Notes: generated by a model not told the origin, from the letters alone. 64,000 bases of DNA from JACKJK01 sp046159835 (GCF_046159835.1 NZ_JBJXCY010000001.1:1116001-1180000), one strand, 5' to 3'. Counted from the stretch's first letter, positions 1 through 9,249 are shown. Numbers and translations are program-made.

Positions 1-87
1 GATGGCGAGCATGATGGCTGCAGCGAACACAAGTCCGAAGGTCGCGCGCACCCGGATCGCGGTGTTGGTGTAAGGCGTCATTCTCAT
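1..87 (-). CDS. Probable SurA-type periplasmic chaperone/isomerase, N-terminus only
   Basis: An open frame on the minus strand starts at ATG 87 (a second in-frame ATG lies at 81) and runs off the left edge after 29 codons. The visible residues have two arginines followed by a hydrophobic alanine-rich stretch, as in a Sec signal peptide. It lies 95 bases downstream of the lptD stop on the same strand. In many alphaproteobacteria the gene after lptD encodes SurA, the periplasmic chaperone and peptidyl-prolyl isomerase that delivers LptD and other barrels. The name is inferred from position and signal peptide only, because no catalytic domain is inside the window. Confidence 0.5.
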   Translation of the reverse strand, partial: MRMTPYTNTAIRVRATFGLVFAAAIMLAI

Positions 88-140
88 CCCGCTGATTGTC
101 ATTGTTGCGGCGTCACGCCGCTGTGTGCGGCATGCAGTAT

Positions 141-156
141 GCGCCGATATCGGCGC
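141..156. repeat. 16-bp perfect palindrome between lptD and the next gene
   Basis: GCGCCGATATCGGCGC reads the same on both strands. It sits 27-42 bases after the lptD stop and before the probable surA start. It may be an operator or, if transcribed, a stem in the lptD-surA spacer. There is no following T-run, so it is not a standard terminator. Confidence 0.6.
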
Positions 157-182
157 CAATGTGACGCCAGTGCGCGCTGCGA

Positions 183-2615
183 TCAATTGCCGGGCAGGTT
201 GGTCGACAGTTGCGAGCCGCCCAGGTGGCGCAGCGAGAAGCGGAACATGATGCGCTCGTCCGCCTCGACCTCGTCGGTCGAGAAGTTGATGTTCTCGTAG
301 ACGATGGAGGCCGAGTAGCAAAGGTCTTCGTATTTCAGACCCACCGAATGCGAGAGCACGCGGGCATCGGCAATATCGTAGCGGACCGAGCCGAAGGCCG
401 ACCAGTATTCGTGCAGCTTCAGCGACGCAGTACCGGCGATTTCCTCACGGTCGTCGGAATAGCCGAGCGTGGGCTGGGCATCGATCGCGGAATAGGTGAC
501 CGAGCCGCTGAAACGCGATGTCGTCACAGCAGCCTGCAGGTCGGCGCGCTTCAGGGAGAAGTCGTCCTCGTCGAATCGGCCCTTGGCGGCGAGGCGGAAG
601 ATCGGGTTCGGCGAGAAGTAGATTGCGCCGACATAATCCGAACGATCCGACTCAAGTCCGGAGTCGGTGGGGAACGGGTTGTCCCCGCCCAGGTGGAAGC
701 TCTGGCCGATGACGGTGTCCACCGTGTAGCCGTTGTTGAACTTCGTCTTCATCTTGACGCCGACATTGGCGCGGCTGCCGCCCTCGATCCGGTCGTAGCC
801 GGAGAACTTGTTCCACGCGAAAAGGTTGGTGTCGTCAAAGACGAAGCTTTGCGCATCCTCGTTGACGATTTCGTTGCCGGACTGATTGTTGGCATCGGGC
901 CGCGCCACGACCTGCACGATCGGCTCGAACACGCTGTAACCGGCAGTGTGCGTTGCCAGCAGCGGGTAGCGCCACTCCATGCCGGCCGACACCATGCCGC
1001 GGGCGATGGAGCGGTCGTCGACATCCGTGAACTGGTTCACCAGGCCGTCCGGATCATCGACGCTGCCGTAGAACAGGTCGGCGCGGGCAGACAGGAAGGG
1101 CGTCAGCAGGTGGCCGCCGAGATTGTGCGTTGCCCGCCAGTCGGCTTCAGACGACAGGCGCGTGAAGGTGCCCGGCGCGCCGCGCAGGAAGCAATCATTG
1201 TCGTTGATCGTCGCGGGATTGTTCTCGTCGCAGCTTGCATTCAGCGGCATGTAGTCGGCTTCGTCGCGCGTCAGGCTGGTGAGGTTGGAATTCACCCGCA
1301 GCGTGCCGCCTGCGATGCTCTGACCGTGGACGTAGTTGTAATCGATGACCGGGTGCACGACCGGCAGTTCGTCCTGGTAGTCGCGCTCGTTCAGCACCGT
1401 GTAGTGCACCGCGCGCGCCTTGAAGTGGTTGCGTGTCGAAAGCCCGGTCAGGAACAACTGCGAACGACCGCGCGAGAAGGTGTCGAGGCGGTAATCGCCG
1501 ATGAAGGTTCGATCCGAAACCAGGATGCCGTCGAAGCCCCAGTCCCAGAACTCGTTGATGTTGAAGCGACCCCAGGCCTCGATATAGCCGCGCTCGCGCT
1601 CGTTGCCGGGAGCCTCGAACTCGTCCGGATCAAGCTGGCTGATGCCGGCGCCGCGAAGCTGGACCGTGCCGTTGGCGACGCGGTGGCGGTAGTGCCCCTT
1701 CAGCATCAGGCCCTGGTTCGTGAACCCGACCGGCGTGATCGTCAGGTCCTTGTTGGGCGCCAGGACCCAGTAATACGGCGTGCCGACGCCCAGGCCGCGG
1801 CGGCTGGAGAACTCGAGTTCCGGGGCGAGGAAGCCGGACTGGCGCTTGTTCTCGGGTGCGGCGTGGAAGAAGTAGGGAACATAGGCCACCGGAACGCCGA
1901 GAAACTCGAAGCGGGCGTTCTCGTAATAGACCATCTGCTCCTTGCGGTCGTAGATGATCCGGGCAGCCTTGATCTGCCACGTCAGCGGCTTGCGCGGGTT
2001 TTCCTCGCAGGCCGGGCAGGCCGTGAAGCTGCCCTCGTTGAATATGTACTGGTCATCGCGCTGCTCCGCGCTTGCCGCGCCGAAGCGGGAATCGTCGGGG
2101 GCAACGACCTGCAGCGACTGAACGAAGCCGTCGCGCAGGTTCTCGTTCAGGTCGAAGGATTCCGCGAAAATGACATTGCCGCTCGGCTCGGTGATGCGCA
2201 CGTTGCCAACGGCTTTCAGGCGGGCCGAATTCTGGTCGTAGATGACCTGGTCGGCGATCACCACGTAGCCCGTGTAGTAGATCTGGACGTTGCCGACGGC
2301 GGTGACGATCTGGTTGTCGTAGTCGTAGATCAGCTCATCGGCTTCGAGCAGCATGCGCTCGTTCGGGTCGGGATTGAATTCGCCGAAGGGGGTGGAGACC
2401 ACGTTGGCCGGTGCGCCGCTGGCATCCTGCGTCGCCTGCGCCTGCGCGGGGGCACGATTCGACAGCGCCGGCGCGACGAGAACCGTCAGCGCCGTCAGAC
2501 ACGCGAAAACGCTCGCAGCAACCAGCCGGCCGCCGCGCGCGCGCGTCAACACTGCCTCACAAGACCCCATCGCGTTCGTTCGCAGTCCCGCTATTTTCCC
2601 CACCGTGTGCGGCAT
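183..2615 (-). CDS. lptD: LPS assembly outer-membrane protein LptD
   Basis: LptD forms the outer-membrane barrel that, with LptE, inserts lipopolysaccharide into the outer leaflet. The 810-residue product has a signal peptide at about residues 25-60, an OstA/LptA-like jellyroll region at about 85-170 (repeated E-A-D-x-L/V-x-Y-D type strands) and a long barrel domain from about 290 to the end with many aromatic strand ends. A CxxC pair, C200 and C203, sits just before the barrel and probably takes part in the disulfides that LptD needs. ATG 2615 was chosen because it gives a proper signal peptide; the frame stays open further upstream but that extension is low-complexity and overlaps lptG. The gene lies 85 bases downstream of lptG and is probably cotranscribed with it. 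Confidence 0.95.
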   Translation of the reverse strand: MPHTVGKIAGLRTNAMGSCEAVLTRARGGRLVAASVFACLTALTVLVAPALSNRAPAQAQATQDASGAPANVVSTPFGEFNPDPNERMLLEADELIYDYDNQIVTAVGNVQIYYTGYVVIADQVIYDQNSARLKAVGNVRITEPSGNVIFAESFDLNENLRDGFVQSLQVVAPDDSRFGAASAEQRDDQYIFNEGSFTACPACEENPRKPLTWQIKAARIIYDRKEQMVYYENARFEFLGVPVAYVPYFFHAAPENKRQSGFLAPELEFSSRRGLGVGTPYYWVLAPNKDLTITPVGFTNQGLMLKGHYRHRVANGTVQLRGAGISQLDPDEFEAPGNERERGYIEAWGRFNINEFWDWGFDGILVSDRTFIGDYRLDTFSRGRSQLFLTGLSTRNHFKARAVHYTVLNERDYQDELPVVHPVIDYNYVHGQSIAGGTLRVNSNLTSLTRDEADYMPLNASCDENNPATINDNDCFLRGAPGTFTRLSSEADWRATHNLGGHLLTPFLSARADLFYGSVDDPDGLVNQFTDVDDRSIARGMVSAGMEWRYPLLATHTAGYSVFEPIVQVVARPDANNQSGNEIVNEDAQSFVFDDTNLFAWNKFSGYDRIEGGSRANVGVKMKTKFNNGYTVDTVIGQSFHLGGDNPFPTDSGLESDRSDYVGAIYFSPNPIFRLAAKGRFDEDDFSLKRADLQAAVTTSRFSGSVTYSAIDAQPTLGYSDDREEIAGTASLKLHEYWSAFGSVRYDIADARVLSHSVGLKYEDLCYSASIVYENINFSTDEVEADERIMFRFSLRHLGGSQLSTNLPGN

Positions 2616-2700
2616 GGCCGCCCTTTGATCTCCGCCGGATCGGAACGTGGAAATGACCACGCGAACCGGTCGGAAAGGGGCCGCCCCACCGCTTCGGGAA

Positions 2701-3786
2701 CTAACCGTCTTCCTGGAAGAGAAGAACCGTCGTCCCCAAAAAGCACGCCACCAGTGGTGGCGCCCAAGCAGCAACCGACGCGTTGAGCACGCCGGCGACT
2801 CCCAAATCCCCCGTAACCTTGGCCCCAACATAAAGCAGAAAGCCGGCCCCGATACCACCCAGAATCATGTTGGATATGTTGCCAAATCGAAACAGTCTCA
2901 ATGAAACGCTAGCGGCGATAACCGCCATGGCCAGATAGAGCAACGGTCTGGCCAGAAGTGACTGGTATTGCAGGCGGAACGCATCCGCGTTGAGGCCCGC
3001 GCGCTCCCAGATTTCGATCTGCTGTCTCAGCGCCCAGAACGACACGAATTGCGGGTTCCCGAGCGACTGGCCGATCTGTTCCGCGCTGAGGTTTGTCGGC
3101 AAATAACCGGTCTCCGAAAAGATCGGTTTTTCCTCCGGCACGTAGGTCCACATGTTGGTCAGATCCCAGCGCCCCGGCGTGAGCGTTGCACTCTCCGCCT
3201 CGATGCGTCGCTGGAACTGCCCGGTCGGCCCGTAAACGAAGGCGGTCACGCCCGACAGCTCCTGCCCGACATTCTGGCTGAGCCTGGAATACATGACGCT
3301 GGAACCGCCATCGGCCGCGCCACCCTGGCGGATCCACCGGTGATGCTCGACGCCGGCCTCGGTGCGCAGGTTCTCGTCGATCACCGTGCTGTGCAGTGCA
3401 AGCAGGTTGGCGGCCAGCGGGTTCAGCACGAGCGTCGATGCAAGCCCGAAGGCCAGCGTGATGAGCAGCACGGGACCAGTGAATTGCCACACCGACATGC
3501 CTGTCGAGCGTGCAACCGTGAGTTCGTGGCTGCGCCCAAGCGACAGGAACGTCATCATCGTGGCGATCAGCAGCGCGAACGGCATCACCTGCTCGGCCAG
3601 CCAGGGAAGCCGCAGCGCCGACAGCGCAAACACGATCCCGATCCCGGCATCGGAATTGGACGCACGCCGCAGGTTTTCAACGGATTCAACGGCAAAGATG
3701 ATGCCGCAGACGACCGACAGCACCAGGCAGACGTTGAACGCGAACCGGGCGGAGATGTACCGCCACAGCTTTCCCGACATCATCAT
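2701..3786 (-). CDS. lptG: LPS export ABC transporter permease LptG
   Basis: LptG is an inner-membrane permease of the LptB2FG transporter that extracts LPS and passes it to the periplasmic bridge. The 361-residue protein has the YjgP/YjgQ layout: about three membrane helices in the first 120 residues, a periplasmic beta-jellyroll region at about 130-265, and three helices at the C-terminus. It starts with three consecutive ATG codons directly after the lptF TAA stop, so translation is probably coupled and the exact initiator is uncertain by two codons. Of the two paralogous permeases here it is called LptG because it is the second gene and lies next to lptD. LptF and LptG are similar, so the F/G assignment rests partly on order. 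Confidence 0.92.
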   Translation of the reverse strand: MMMSGKLWRYISARFAFNVCLVLSVVCGIIFAVESVENLRRASNSDAGIGIVFALSALRLPWLAEQVMPFALLIATMMTFLSLGRSHELTVARSTGMSVWQFTGPVLLITLAFGLASTLVLNPLAANLLALHSTVIDENLRTEAGVEHHRWIRQGGAADGGSSVMYSRLSQNVGQELSGVTAFVYGPTGQFQRRIEAESATLTPGRWDLTNMWTYVPEEKPIFSETGYLPTNLSAEQIGQSLGNPQFVSFWALRQQIEIWERAGLNADAFRLQYQSLLARPLLYLAMAVIAASVSLRLFRFGNISNMILGGIGAGFLLYVGAKVTGDLGVAGVLNASVAAWAPPLVACFLGTTVLLFQEDG

Positions 3787-5007
3787 TTAGCTTGCAAACC
3801 CGGACTGGCGCATCAGCGAGCGAAGGGCCGGACGCATGGTGTCGGCGAGCCACCGCAACCCCGTGCGCCGCGCAATCGCTTCACGCGGGATGAGGTTCCA
3901 GTAATGCAGGGCGATGGCTTCAAGCCCGCGCGTGTAACCGAAGGCAATCGCCAGGGCCAGCGCGATGGCTGAAAGCGGCAGGGCATACATCAGGAACACC
4001 GGCCACACAGCCTGCCGCGCAAGGTTGGCCACGGCGAAACCCAGTATGCGCAAGCCGACGATCCAGACCACGGCGATCAGCACCAGCGAAGTCCGGCTTT
4101 CGCGGGACGTGCGAGCGAACCCGACCATGGCCAGCGCGATGGCTGCAAAGGCGATCGGATAAAGCATGGAGGACACCCGCTCGTGCAGTTCGGAGCGGAA
4201 GCGCCCTTCGTTCTCCTGATAGTAGGCTTCGCTGGTGTCGGGGAACAGCAGTTCCAGCGTGCTGCGCTCACGCGAATGGTAGATCGCAACATCGCGCGCA
4301 TCGGCGAAGTGATTGAGATCGTACACGTATCTGTCAAAGCCGACCATCGTGATCGATTCAGGCGTCTGGCCCGCGCGCTGCAGGCTGCCGCGCTCCATCA
4401 CCAGGTACGAGCCGCCGTTCTCCTCGATGATGCGTCCGCGTTCGGCGAGGTATGTGGAGATGTTCGCAGGGTCGCTCATGTCATGGACCATCAGTCCGTT
4501 CAGCGTACCGTCCGGCCCGCGGGACTGGATGTGCAGCGTCATCGCGTTGAGTCGCGTAAACTGGCCTTCCTGCGCCATCGAGGCGATGACGTCCGCCTTC
4601 ACCTGCGTCATCACCGCGCGGAACTGCTTTGCCGCAATCGGTTGCAGGTACAGACTGATGGCCGCCGTTGCGATCATCACGATGAATGCCACCGTCATGA
4701 CCGGTGCGACGAGTTGCATGCGCGGCGCGCCGGCGGCGGTCACGACCACCAGTTCGGAATCGCTGTTCAGCCGGTTCAGCACATGGATGATGGCGATCAC
4801 CATCGCCACCGGCCCGATGACGGAGATCAACGCGGGCAGCGCCAGCGTCGTCACCTGCACGAACAGCCAGAACGTCTGCCCCTGCGACATGACGAGTCGC
4901 ACCTGCGTCAGCGCCTGGCTGAACCACAGCAGCACCACCAGCGTTGTCAGCGTCAGCAAGAGCGCGAACACGATCTGGCGGAAAATGTATCGACCGATCA
5001 AAGACAT
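3787..5007 (-). CDS. lptF: LPS export ABC transporter permease LptF
   Basis: This is the partner permease of LptG in the LptB2FG complex. The 406-residue product has six predicted membrane helices in a 3+3 arrangement around a periplasmic domain (about residues 120-270) and a basic C-terminal tail rich in arginine. The stop codon abuts the lptG start, which supports an lptF-lptG-lptD operon. The 242-base gap upstream is shared with the divergent pepA and must hold the operon promoter, though no convincing -35/-10 pair stands out. The ATPase LptB is not in the window, as is usual. Confidence 0.92.
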   Translation of the reverse strand: MSLIGRYIFRQIVFALLLTLTTLVVLLWFSQALTQVRLVMSQGQTFWLFVQVTTLALPALISVIGPVAMVIAIIHVLNRLNSDSELVVVTAAGAPRMQLVAPVMTVAFIVMIATAAISLYLQPIAAKQFRAVMTQVKADVIASMAQEGQFTRLNAMTLHIQSRGPDGTLNGLMVHDMSDPANISTYLAERGRIIEENGGSYLVMERGSLQRAGQTPESITMVGFDRYVYDLNHFADARDVAIYHSRERSTLELLFPDTSEAYYQENEGRFRSELHERVSSMLYPIAFAAIALAMVGFARTSRESRTSLVLIAVVWIVGLRILGFAVANLARQAVWPVFLMYALPLSAIALALAIAFGYTRGLEAIALHYWNLIPREAIARRTGLRWLADTMRPALRSLMRQSGFAS

Positions 5008-5249
5008 GACGACGCGTTACACTCTTGTCCGATTCAGGTTGCGCGCACCTTAGCGCCATCGGCGCGGCGTGTCGTCATCTGAAGCCTTGCGCAGCGCACC
5101 CGTTGATTGCCTGCCATTGGGGCATATTTCCGGCGGTACGCGTTTCAATCGGGGGTGCGCGCCCCCAGACGGCGCGATAGCATCGGCGCCCGGCGAAAGG
5201 CAGCGCCGCCGCGCAACATATTCATCCGATACGTGAAAACGGGAAGCAC

Positions 5250-6770
5250 ATGGCTCAACTACCGAAGATCTCCTTCAAACCTTATTCCGAAATTGATTCC
5301 GGCTGCGCCGTCATCATCGCCGAGGAAAAGCTCTCCTTCGGCAAGCAGTCCGGCGAGATTGCCGACGCGGCTGGATTGACGCGCGCGGCAGACGCGGCCG
5401 ACTTCTGCGGCGCGTCCGGCTCGCTGAACCTTTACCCATCCGACAAGGACCAGCCGGACCGGATCCTCGTCATCGCGCGCAACTCAAAGGCCGAAACCAT
5501 CGGCGACGAGCAGGACGCGATCCTTTCGCTCGGTGGCCGCATCTGGTCGGCGCTGGGCAAGTCGAAGCTGGCGGTCACGGTCGTCGCCGACGCACCGGCA
5601 GCCGACCTGTCGCCGGAATCAGCCGCTGACCTTGCCGCCGGCATGATGCTGCGCGCCTACAAGTTCGACCGCTACCAGTCCGAGCCGGAGGAAAACGGCG
5701 ACGACAAGCCCAAGAAGAACGACAAGCCGATTTCCGTCACCATCCAGTGCGCGGACCCGGCGGCCGCCAAGAAGGCGTTCAAGGCAGCCGAAGGCATCGC
5801 CCGCGGCGTCATGCTGGCCCGCGACCTGGTGAACGAGCCCGCCAATGTGCTCGGCCCCATCGAGTTTGCCGAAAAGGCCGCGCAGCTTGAATCGCTCGGC
5901 GTGGAAGTCGAAATTCTCACGCCCAAGGAAATGACCAAGCTCGGGATGCGCGCGCTTCTGGGCGTCGGGCAGGGCAGTGCCAAGAACCGCGAAGCACGCC
6001 TCGCGGTCATGCGCTGGCGCGGAACCAAGTCCAAGAACGCACAGCCGGTCGCCTTCGTCGGCAAGGGCGTCGTTTTCGATACCGGCGGCATCTCCATCAA
6101 GCCGTCGGGCAGCATGGAAGACATGAAGGGCGACATGGCCGGGGCCGCCTGCGTGACGGGCCTGATGCACGCGCTGGCTGCCCGCAAGGCCAAGGTCGAC
6201 GTGATCGGCGTCATCGGGCTGGTGGAAAACATGCCGGACGGCAATGCCCAGCGCCCCGGCGATATCGTCAAGGCGATGTCCGGCACCACCATCGAGATCA
6301 TCAACACCGATGCCGAGGGCCGGCTCGTGCTGGCCGATGCGCTCTACTACACGATTGACCGCTTCAAGCCGCAGTTCGTCGTCAACCTCGCCACGCTGAC
6401 CGGCGCGATCCTGGTTGCGCTCGGCACCGCTCGTGCCGGCATGTTCTGCAACGACGACGACCTCGCCAGCCAGATCTACGATGCTGGCGAGGCGACGGGC
6501 GAGCGCGTCTGGCGGATGCCGCTGGGCGAGGCCTACGACAAGCTCATCAAGTCGAAGTTTGCCGACATCAAGAACACCGGCGGCCGCTATGCCGGCTCGA
6601 TCACCGCGGCGCAGTTTCTCAAGCGCTTCGTGGGCGAAACGCCGTGGGCGCATCTGGACATTGCCGGAACCGGCATGTCCTCGCCCTCGACCGACGTGTC
6701 CGACACCTGGGCGTCGGGCTACGGCGTGCGCCTGCTCGACCGTCTCGTGGCCGATCACTACGAAGACTGA
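5250..6770 (+). CDS. pepA: Leucyl aminopeptidase (M17 family)
   Basis: This is a cytosolic two-metal aminopeptidase that removes N-terminal residues, typically Leu, from peptides. The 506-residue length and the C-terminal catalytic domain are typical of M17. Metal and catalytic residues are all visible: K272, D277, K284, D295, D354, E356 and R358, each two positions after the E. coli PepA equivalents (K270, D275, K282, D293, D352, E354, R356). The signature NTDAEGRL is at residues 352-359. The ATG at 5250 is preceded by GGGAAG at a suitable distance. The gene is transcribed away from lptF. Some family members also bind DNA, but nothing here tests that. A strong hairpin terminator follows. Confidence 0.97.
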   Translation: MAQLPKISFKPYSEIDSGCAVIIAEEKLSFGKQSGEIADAAGLTRAADAADFCGASGSLNLYPSDKDQPDRILVIARNSKAETIGDEQDAILSLGGRIWSALGKSKLAVTVVADAPAADLSPESAADLAAGMMLRAYKFDRYQSEPEENGDDKPKKNDKPISVTIQCADPAAAKKAFKAAEGIARGVMLARDLVNEPANVLGPIEFAEKAAQLESLGVEVEILTPKEMTKLGMRALLGVGQGSAKNREARLAVMRWRGTKSKNAQPVAFVGKGVVFDTGGISIKPSGSMEDMKGDMAGAACVTGLMHALAARKAKVDVIGVIGLVENMPDGNAQRPGDIVKAMSGTTIEIINTDAEGRLVLADALYYTIDRFKPQFVVNLATLTGAILVALGTARAGMFCNDDDLASQIYDAGEATGERVWRMPLGEAYDKLIKSKFADIKNTGGRYAGSITAAQFLKRFVGETPWAHLDIAGTGMSSPSTDVSDTWASGYGVRLLDRLVADHYED

Positions 6771-6783
6771 TTACAGGAAACAC

Positions 6784-6816
6784 AAGCGGCGGCGGGGTTA
6801 CTCCGCTGCCGCTTTT
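6784..6816. terminator. Bidirectional hairpin terminator between pepA and the hydrolase gene
   Basis: A 12-bp stem with one G-T pair (AAGCGGCGGCGG at 6784-6795, CCGCTGCCGCTT at 6803-6814) and a 7-base loop ends in TTTT on the plus strand. It begins 14 bases after the pepA stop. The right half also encodes the Ala-rich end of the converging hydrolase (6798-7724). Confidence 0.8.
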
Positions 6817-7724
6817 GCCTTCGTCTCGTCGATGATCTCGACATGGCCGGCACTCCACGCACCGGGCCAGACTTCCGCCTTGCCGGAGCGCAATTCGCGG
6901 ATCGTGTCGAAGGGAATGTCGCGAGCGATCACGAACGGATCGTCGCCATTCGCACCATCCGTCATCTCCGTCTCCACGTGCACGCCGAAACTGCCGATCT
7001 CGGTCTCGCACGGCAGGTACACCGCGCAGGCCGAGTAGTTGTGCTCGTTCTGGGTCGTGCCGCGCGAAGCGCCCACGCAGCCTGTCACCGCGACCGCGCA
7101 CATCAGCTCGATGGCGCGCGCCTTGGCGCAGCCGAAGACGCGCGAATAGCCGGTCGGCAGGTAGGTCATCGAGGGCACCAGCAGCAGGTCGATGCCGTGG
7201 CGCGCAAGCGCCACCGACAGCGCCGGCATCTCGACATCGAGACACACGACGACGGCGCAGCGTAACCCCTTCCACTCGAAGATCCGCAGGCAGCGACCGG
7301 GCGTGATTTCCCAAGCCTCTTCGTCCATCTCGGCGGGGGTCAGCGCAAGCTTGTCGTGACAGAGCCGGGTGCCGTCAGGCATCAGCGTCCATGCCCGGTT
7401 GACGATCTGGCCAGCCTCGCCGTGCCACGGCATGGAGCCAGCAACAATCGTGATGCCGTGGCTGCGCGCGCTCGCCGCCAGCGCATCGATGGCGTCCGGC
7501 GCATGGTCGGCGAGGAACGCCATCTCCTGCGTGGGCTTCAGCCCGTCCGGCTTGAAGGCGAGCCAGCTCTCCGAGACATATTCCGGCATCAGCAGCAGGC
7601 TTGCGCTCTCGGAAGCCGCCTGTGCGACGCGGGCGTCAACCAGTGCGACCCAGTCGGCAACGCTTTCGATATCCATGTCGAGATTGGTTGCCCACAGGGC
7701 GATGGATCGGTTCAGGCTGGCCAT
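6798..7724 (-). CDS. Carbon-nitrogen hydrolase (nitrilase superfamily)
   Basis: The 308-residue protein has the nitrilase-fold catalytic triad: E48 (in LMPEY), K125 (in HDKLALTP) and C161 (in VVCLDVEMP). Members cleave amides, nitriles or N-carbamoyl compounds. The sequence does not identify the substrate. The lysine motif is followed by E-M-D-E-E-A-W, which suggests the amidase-like branches rather than a true nitrilase, but this is inference. The gene starts 24 bases after the stop of the serine hydrolase gene on the same strand, so the two are probably one operon. The C-terminal tail is alanine- and lysine-rich and is encoded within the pepA terminator. Confidence 0.85.
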   Translation of the reverse strand: MASLNRSIALWATNLDMDIESVADWVALVDARVAQAASESASLLLMPEYVSESWLAFKPDGLKPTQEMAFLADHAPDAIDALAASARSHGITIVAGSMPWHGEAGQIVNRAWTLMPDGTRLCHDKLALTPAEMDEEAWEITPGRCLRIFEWKGLRCAVVVCLDVEMPALSVALARHGIDLLLVPSMTYLPTGYSRVFGCAKARAIELMCAVAVTGCVGASRGTTQNEHNYSACAVYLPCETEIGSFGVHVETEMTDGANGDDPFVIARDIPFDTIRELRSGKAEVWPGAWSAGHVEIIDETKAKAAAE

Positions 7725-7748
7725 TCGTGTCTCTCTCGCGTTACGTCG

Positions 7749-8696
7749 TCAGGCATCGCCGCCATTCACCAGCAATATGGCATTCGCGACCATCTCGCCC
7801 AGCGCAGGCAGCAAAGTCTCGTCCTTCACAGCATTCACGCCTTGCACGAAGATCACGCAGAGCAGGGCGGAGTTGTCCGGCAGCAGTGCGATCAGCGCAT
7901 CGTGGCGCTTCCATGCCGAGCGCGGGTCGCCGGTCTCCACGCACCACCCGGCCTTGGAAAAGATGTGCGAGGTCTCCGGCAGGTATTGCGCAATGCCCCC
8001 GCCGGCGAAGGCGCGCATCTGGCTGATGGGTTCCGCCGCGATGTGTTCCGGCGCGGTGGGTCGTTTCACCAGCGCCCGCATCTCCTTGACCACGCTTGCA
8101 GAAAAGCTGTTGGCGAAGACGCTCTCATGGATCAGCCGCGCGGCCCCCATCGGCGTCAGCACGTTGTGGCCCAGCGCTTCGAGGAACTGCCCGTGGCGTC
8201 CGTAGCGGTCCTCGTCCGATGCCTTCTGGACGATCTGGCAGTGTTCCCATTCGGGCCAGTTGAGGCTTGCCAGCCGCCGGGTCATTTCCTGGTGCGCCTC
8301 GATTGCCGCGCGCAGTTCGTCGCCTTCCAGAAGCGTGTCGCCGGTCATGCCGGTCAGGCAGTCGATGACGTAGTTCGTCGCCGCGTTTGAGGACGTCCCG
8401 AGCATGTCACGAAGGGATCGGCGCAGTTCCGAGTGGTCCTCCAGCGTGCCGGCTTCCAGCCGTTCCAGCGCCGCCAGCCCCCATCCGAGCTTGGTGACGC
8501 TCGCCGGATAGAACGGCTGCCCGCCATTGTGCGCGGCAATCTCCGCCTCGTCCTCGCCCGGCATGTAGCGCCCGATGACGATGCCGAGATCGTCCTCGGC
8601 AAGCCCTGCGCTCTCCATGGCGGGGCCTGCGCGCTCCAGAACGCGGGCCAGTTTGCCGGCCATTTCGAAGGAGGGGTGGAAAACGATCTGTTTCAT
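7749..8696 (-). CDS. Serine hydrolase of the beta-lactamase / penicillin-recognising fold
   Basis: The 315-residue protein carries the three landmarks of the class A beta-lactamase-like fold: SxxK (S66-V-T-K69), SxN (S102-S-N104) and a KAG triad late in the protein (in FSKAGW) where many members have KTG. There is no signal peptide, which suggests a cytoplasmic enzyme and argues against a normal beta-lactamase. The substrate is unknown; amide- or ester-cleaving activity is the family expectation. It is the first gene of a two-gene unit with the carbon-nitrogen hydrolase. ATG 8696 was chosen because the open frame further upstream is Arg/Pro-rich and overlaps holC on the other strand. Confidence 0.82.
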   Translation of the reverse strand: MKQIVFHPSFEMAGKLARVLERAGPAMESAGLAEDDLGIVIGRYMPGEDEAEIAAHNGGQPFYPASVTKLGWGLAALERLEAGTLEDHSELRRSLRDMLGTSSNAATNYVIDCLTGMTGDTLLEGDELRAAIEAHQEMTRRLASLNWPEWEHCQIVQKASDEDRYGRHGQFLEALGHNVLTPMGAARLIHESVFANSFSASVVKEMRALVKRPTAPEHIAAEPISQMRAFAGGGIAQYLPETSHIFSKAGWCVETGDPRSAWKRHDALIALLPDNSALLCVIFVQGVNAVKDETLLPALGEMVANAILLVNGGDA

Positions 8697-8755
8697 GGTG
8701 CCGATTGGACCTTGGCAGTTGCGCAGTTCGCCAAACCTTCGCACCTTGTGCGGCA

Positions 8756-9220
8756 ATGAGCGAGAATCCCGAAATTCTTTTCTATCATCTCGAACGCCAG
8801 CCGCTGGAACAGGCCTTGCCGATGCTTGTCGAAAAGTCGCTGGAACGCGGCTGGCGCGCGCTGGTGCGCTCGGGATCGGAAGAACGGCTTGATTCCATCG
8901 ATACGGCCCTGTGGAGCTACCGCGAGGACAGCTTCCTGCCGCATGGGCGCGACAGCGAGAGCGATGCCGCCACCCAGCCGGTCGTCCTGACGACGCAGAC
9001 CGCCAACCCGAACGGTGCCAACGTGCTGTTCCTGACCGACCGCGCACCCAGCGATGCGCTTGCCGGCTACGAACGCGTGGTGACCATGTTCGACGGACGC
9101 GACGACGAGGCCGTCGCAGAGGCGCGGGCCTTCTGGAAGCAGGCCAAGGATGCCGGCCACAAGCTGACCTATTGGCAGCAGGATGGCGGCGGACGCTGGG
9201 AGAAGAAGGCCGAGGCCTGA
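8756..9220 (+). CDS. holC: DNA polymerase III chi subunit
   Basis: HolC joins the clamp loader to single-strand-binding protein during replication. The product of 154 residues is close to the usual length for the family. The start FYHLERQPLEQALP, followed by the helix LVEKSLERGWRALV and a later FLTDRAP, matches HolC. ATG 8756 gives the family N-terminus; a TTG 51 bases upstream would add an unlikely extension. It diverges from the serine hydrolase (59-base gap) and converges on the ABC-F gene with only 29 bases between stops. Confidence 0.9.
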   Translation: MSENPEILFYHLERQPLEQALPMLVEKSLERGWRALVRSGSEERLDSIDTALWSYREDSFLPHGRDSESDAATQPVVLTTQTANPNGANVLFLTDRAPSDALAGYERVVTMFDGRDDEAVAEARAFWKQAKDAGHKLTYWQQDGGGRWEKKAEA

Positions 9221-9249
9221 AACCGACTCCTGCTCAAGGGCTTGGCCGC

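Noticed and set aside
210..2786. Long open frame opposite lptD, and similar ones opposite nrdJ, rne and ppk
   Set aside because: High-GC antisense shadows: composition dominated by Arg, His and Ala, no start signals, and the real gene is on the other strand.
5151..5166. GGGGGTGCGCGCCCCC near palindrome upstream of pepA
   Set aside because: One mismatch in a GC-rich stretch and no T-run; likely by chance.
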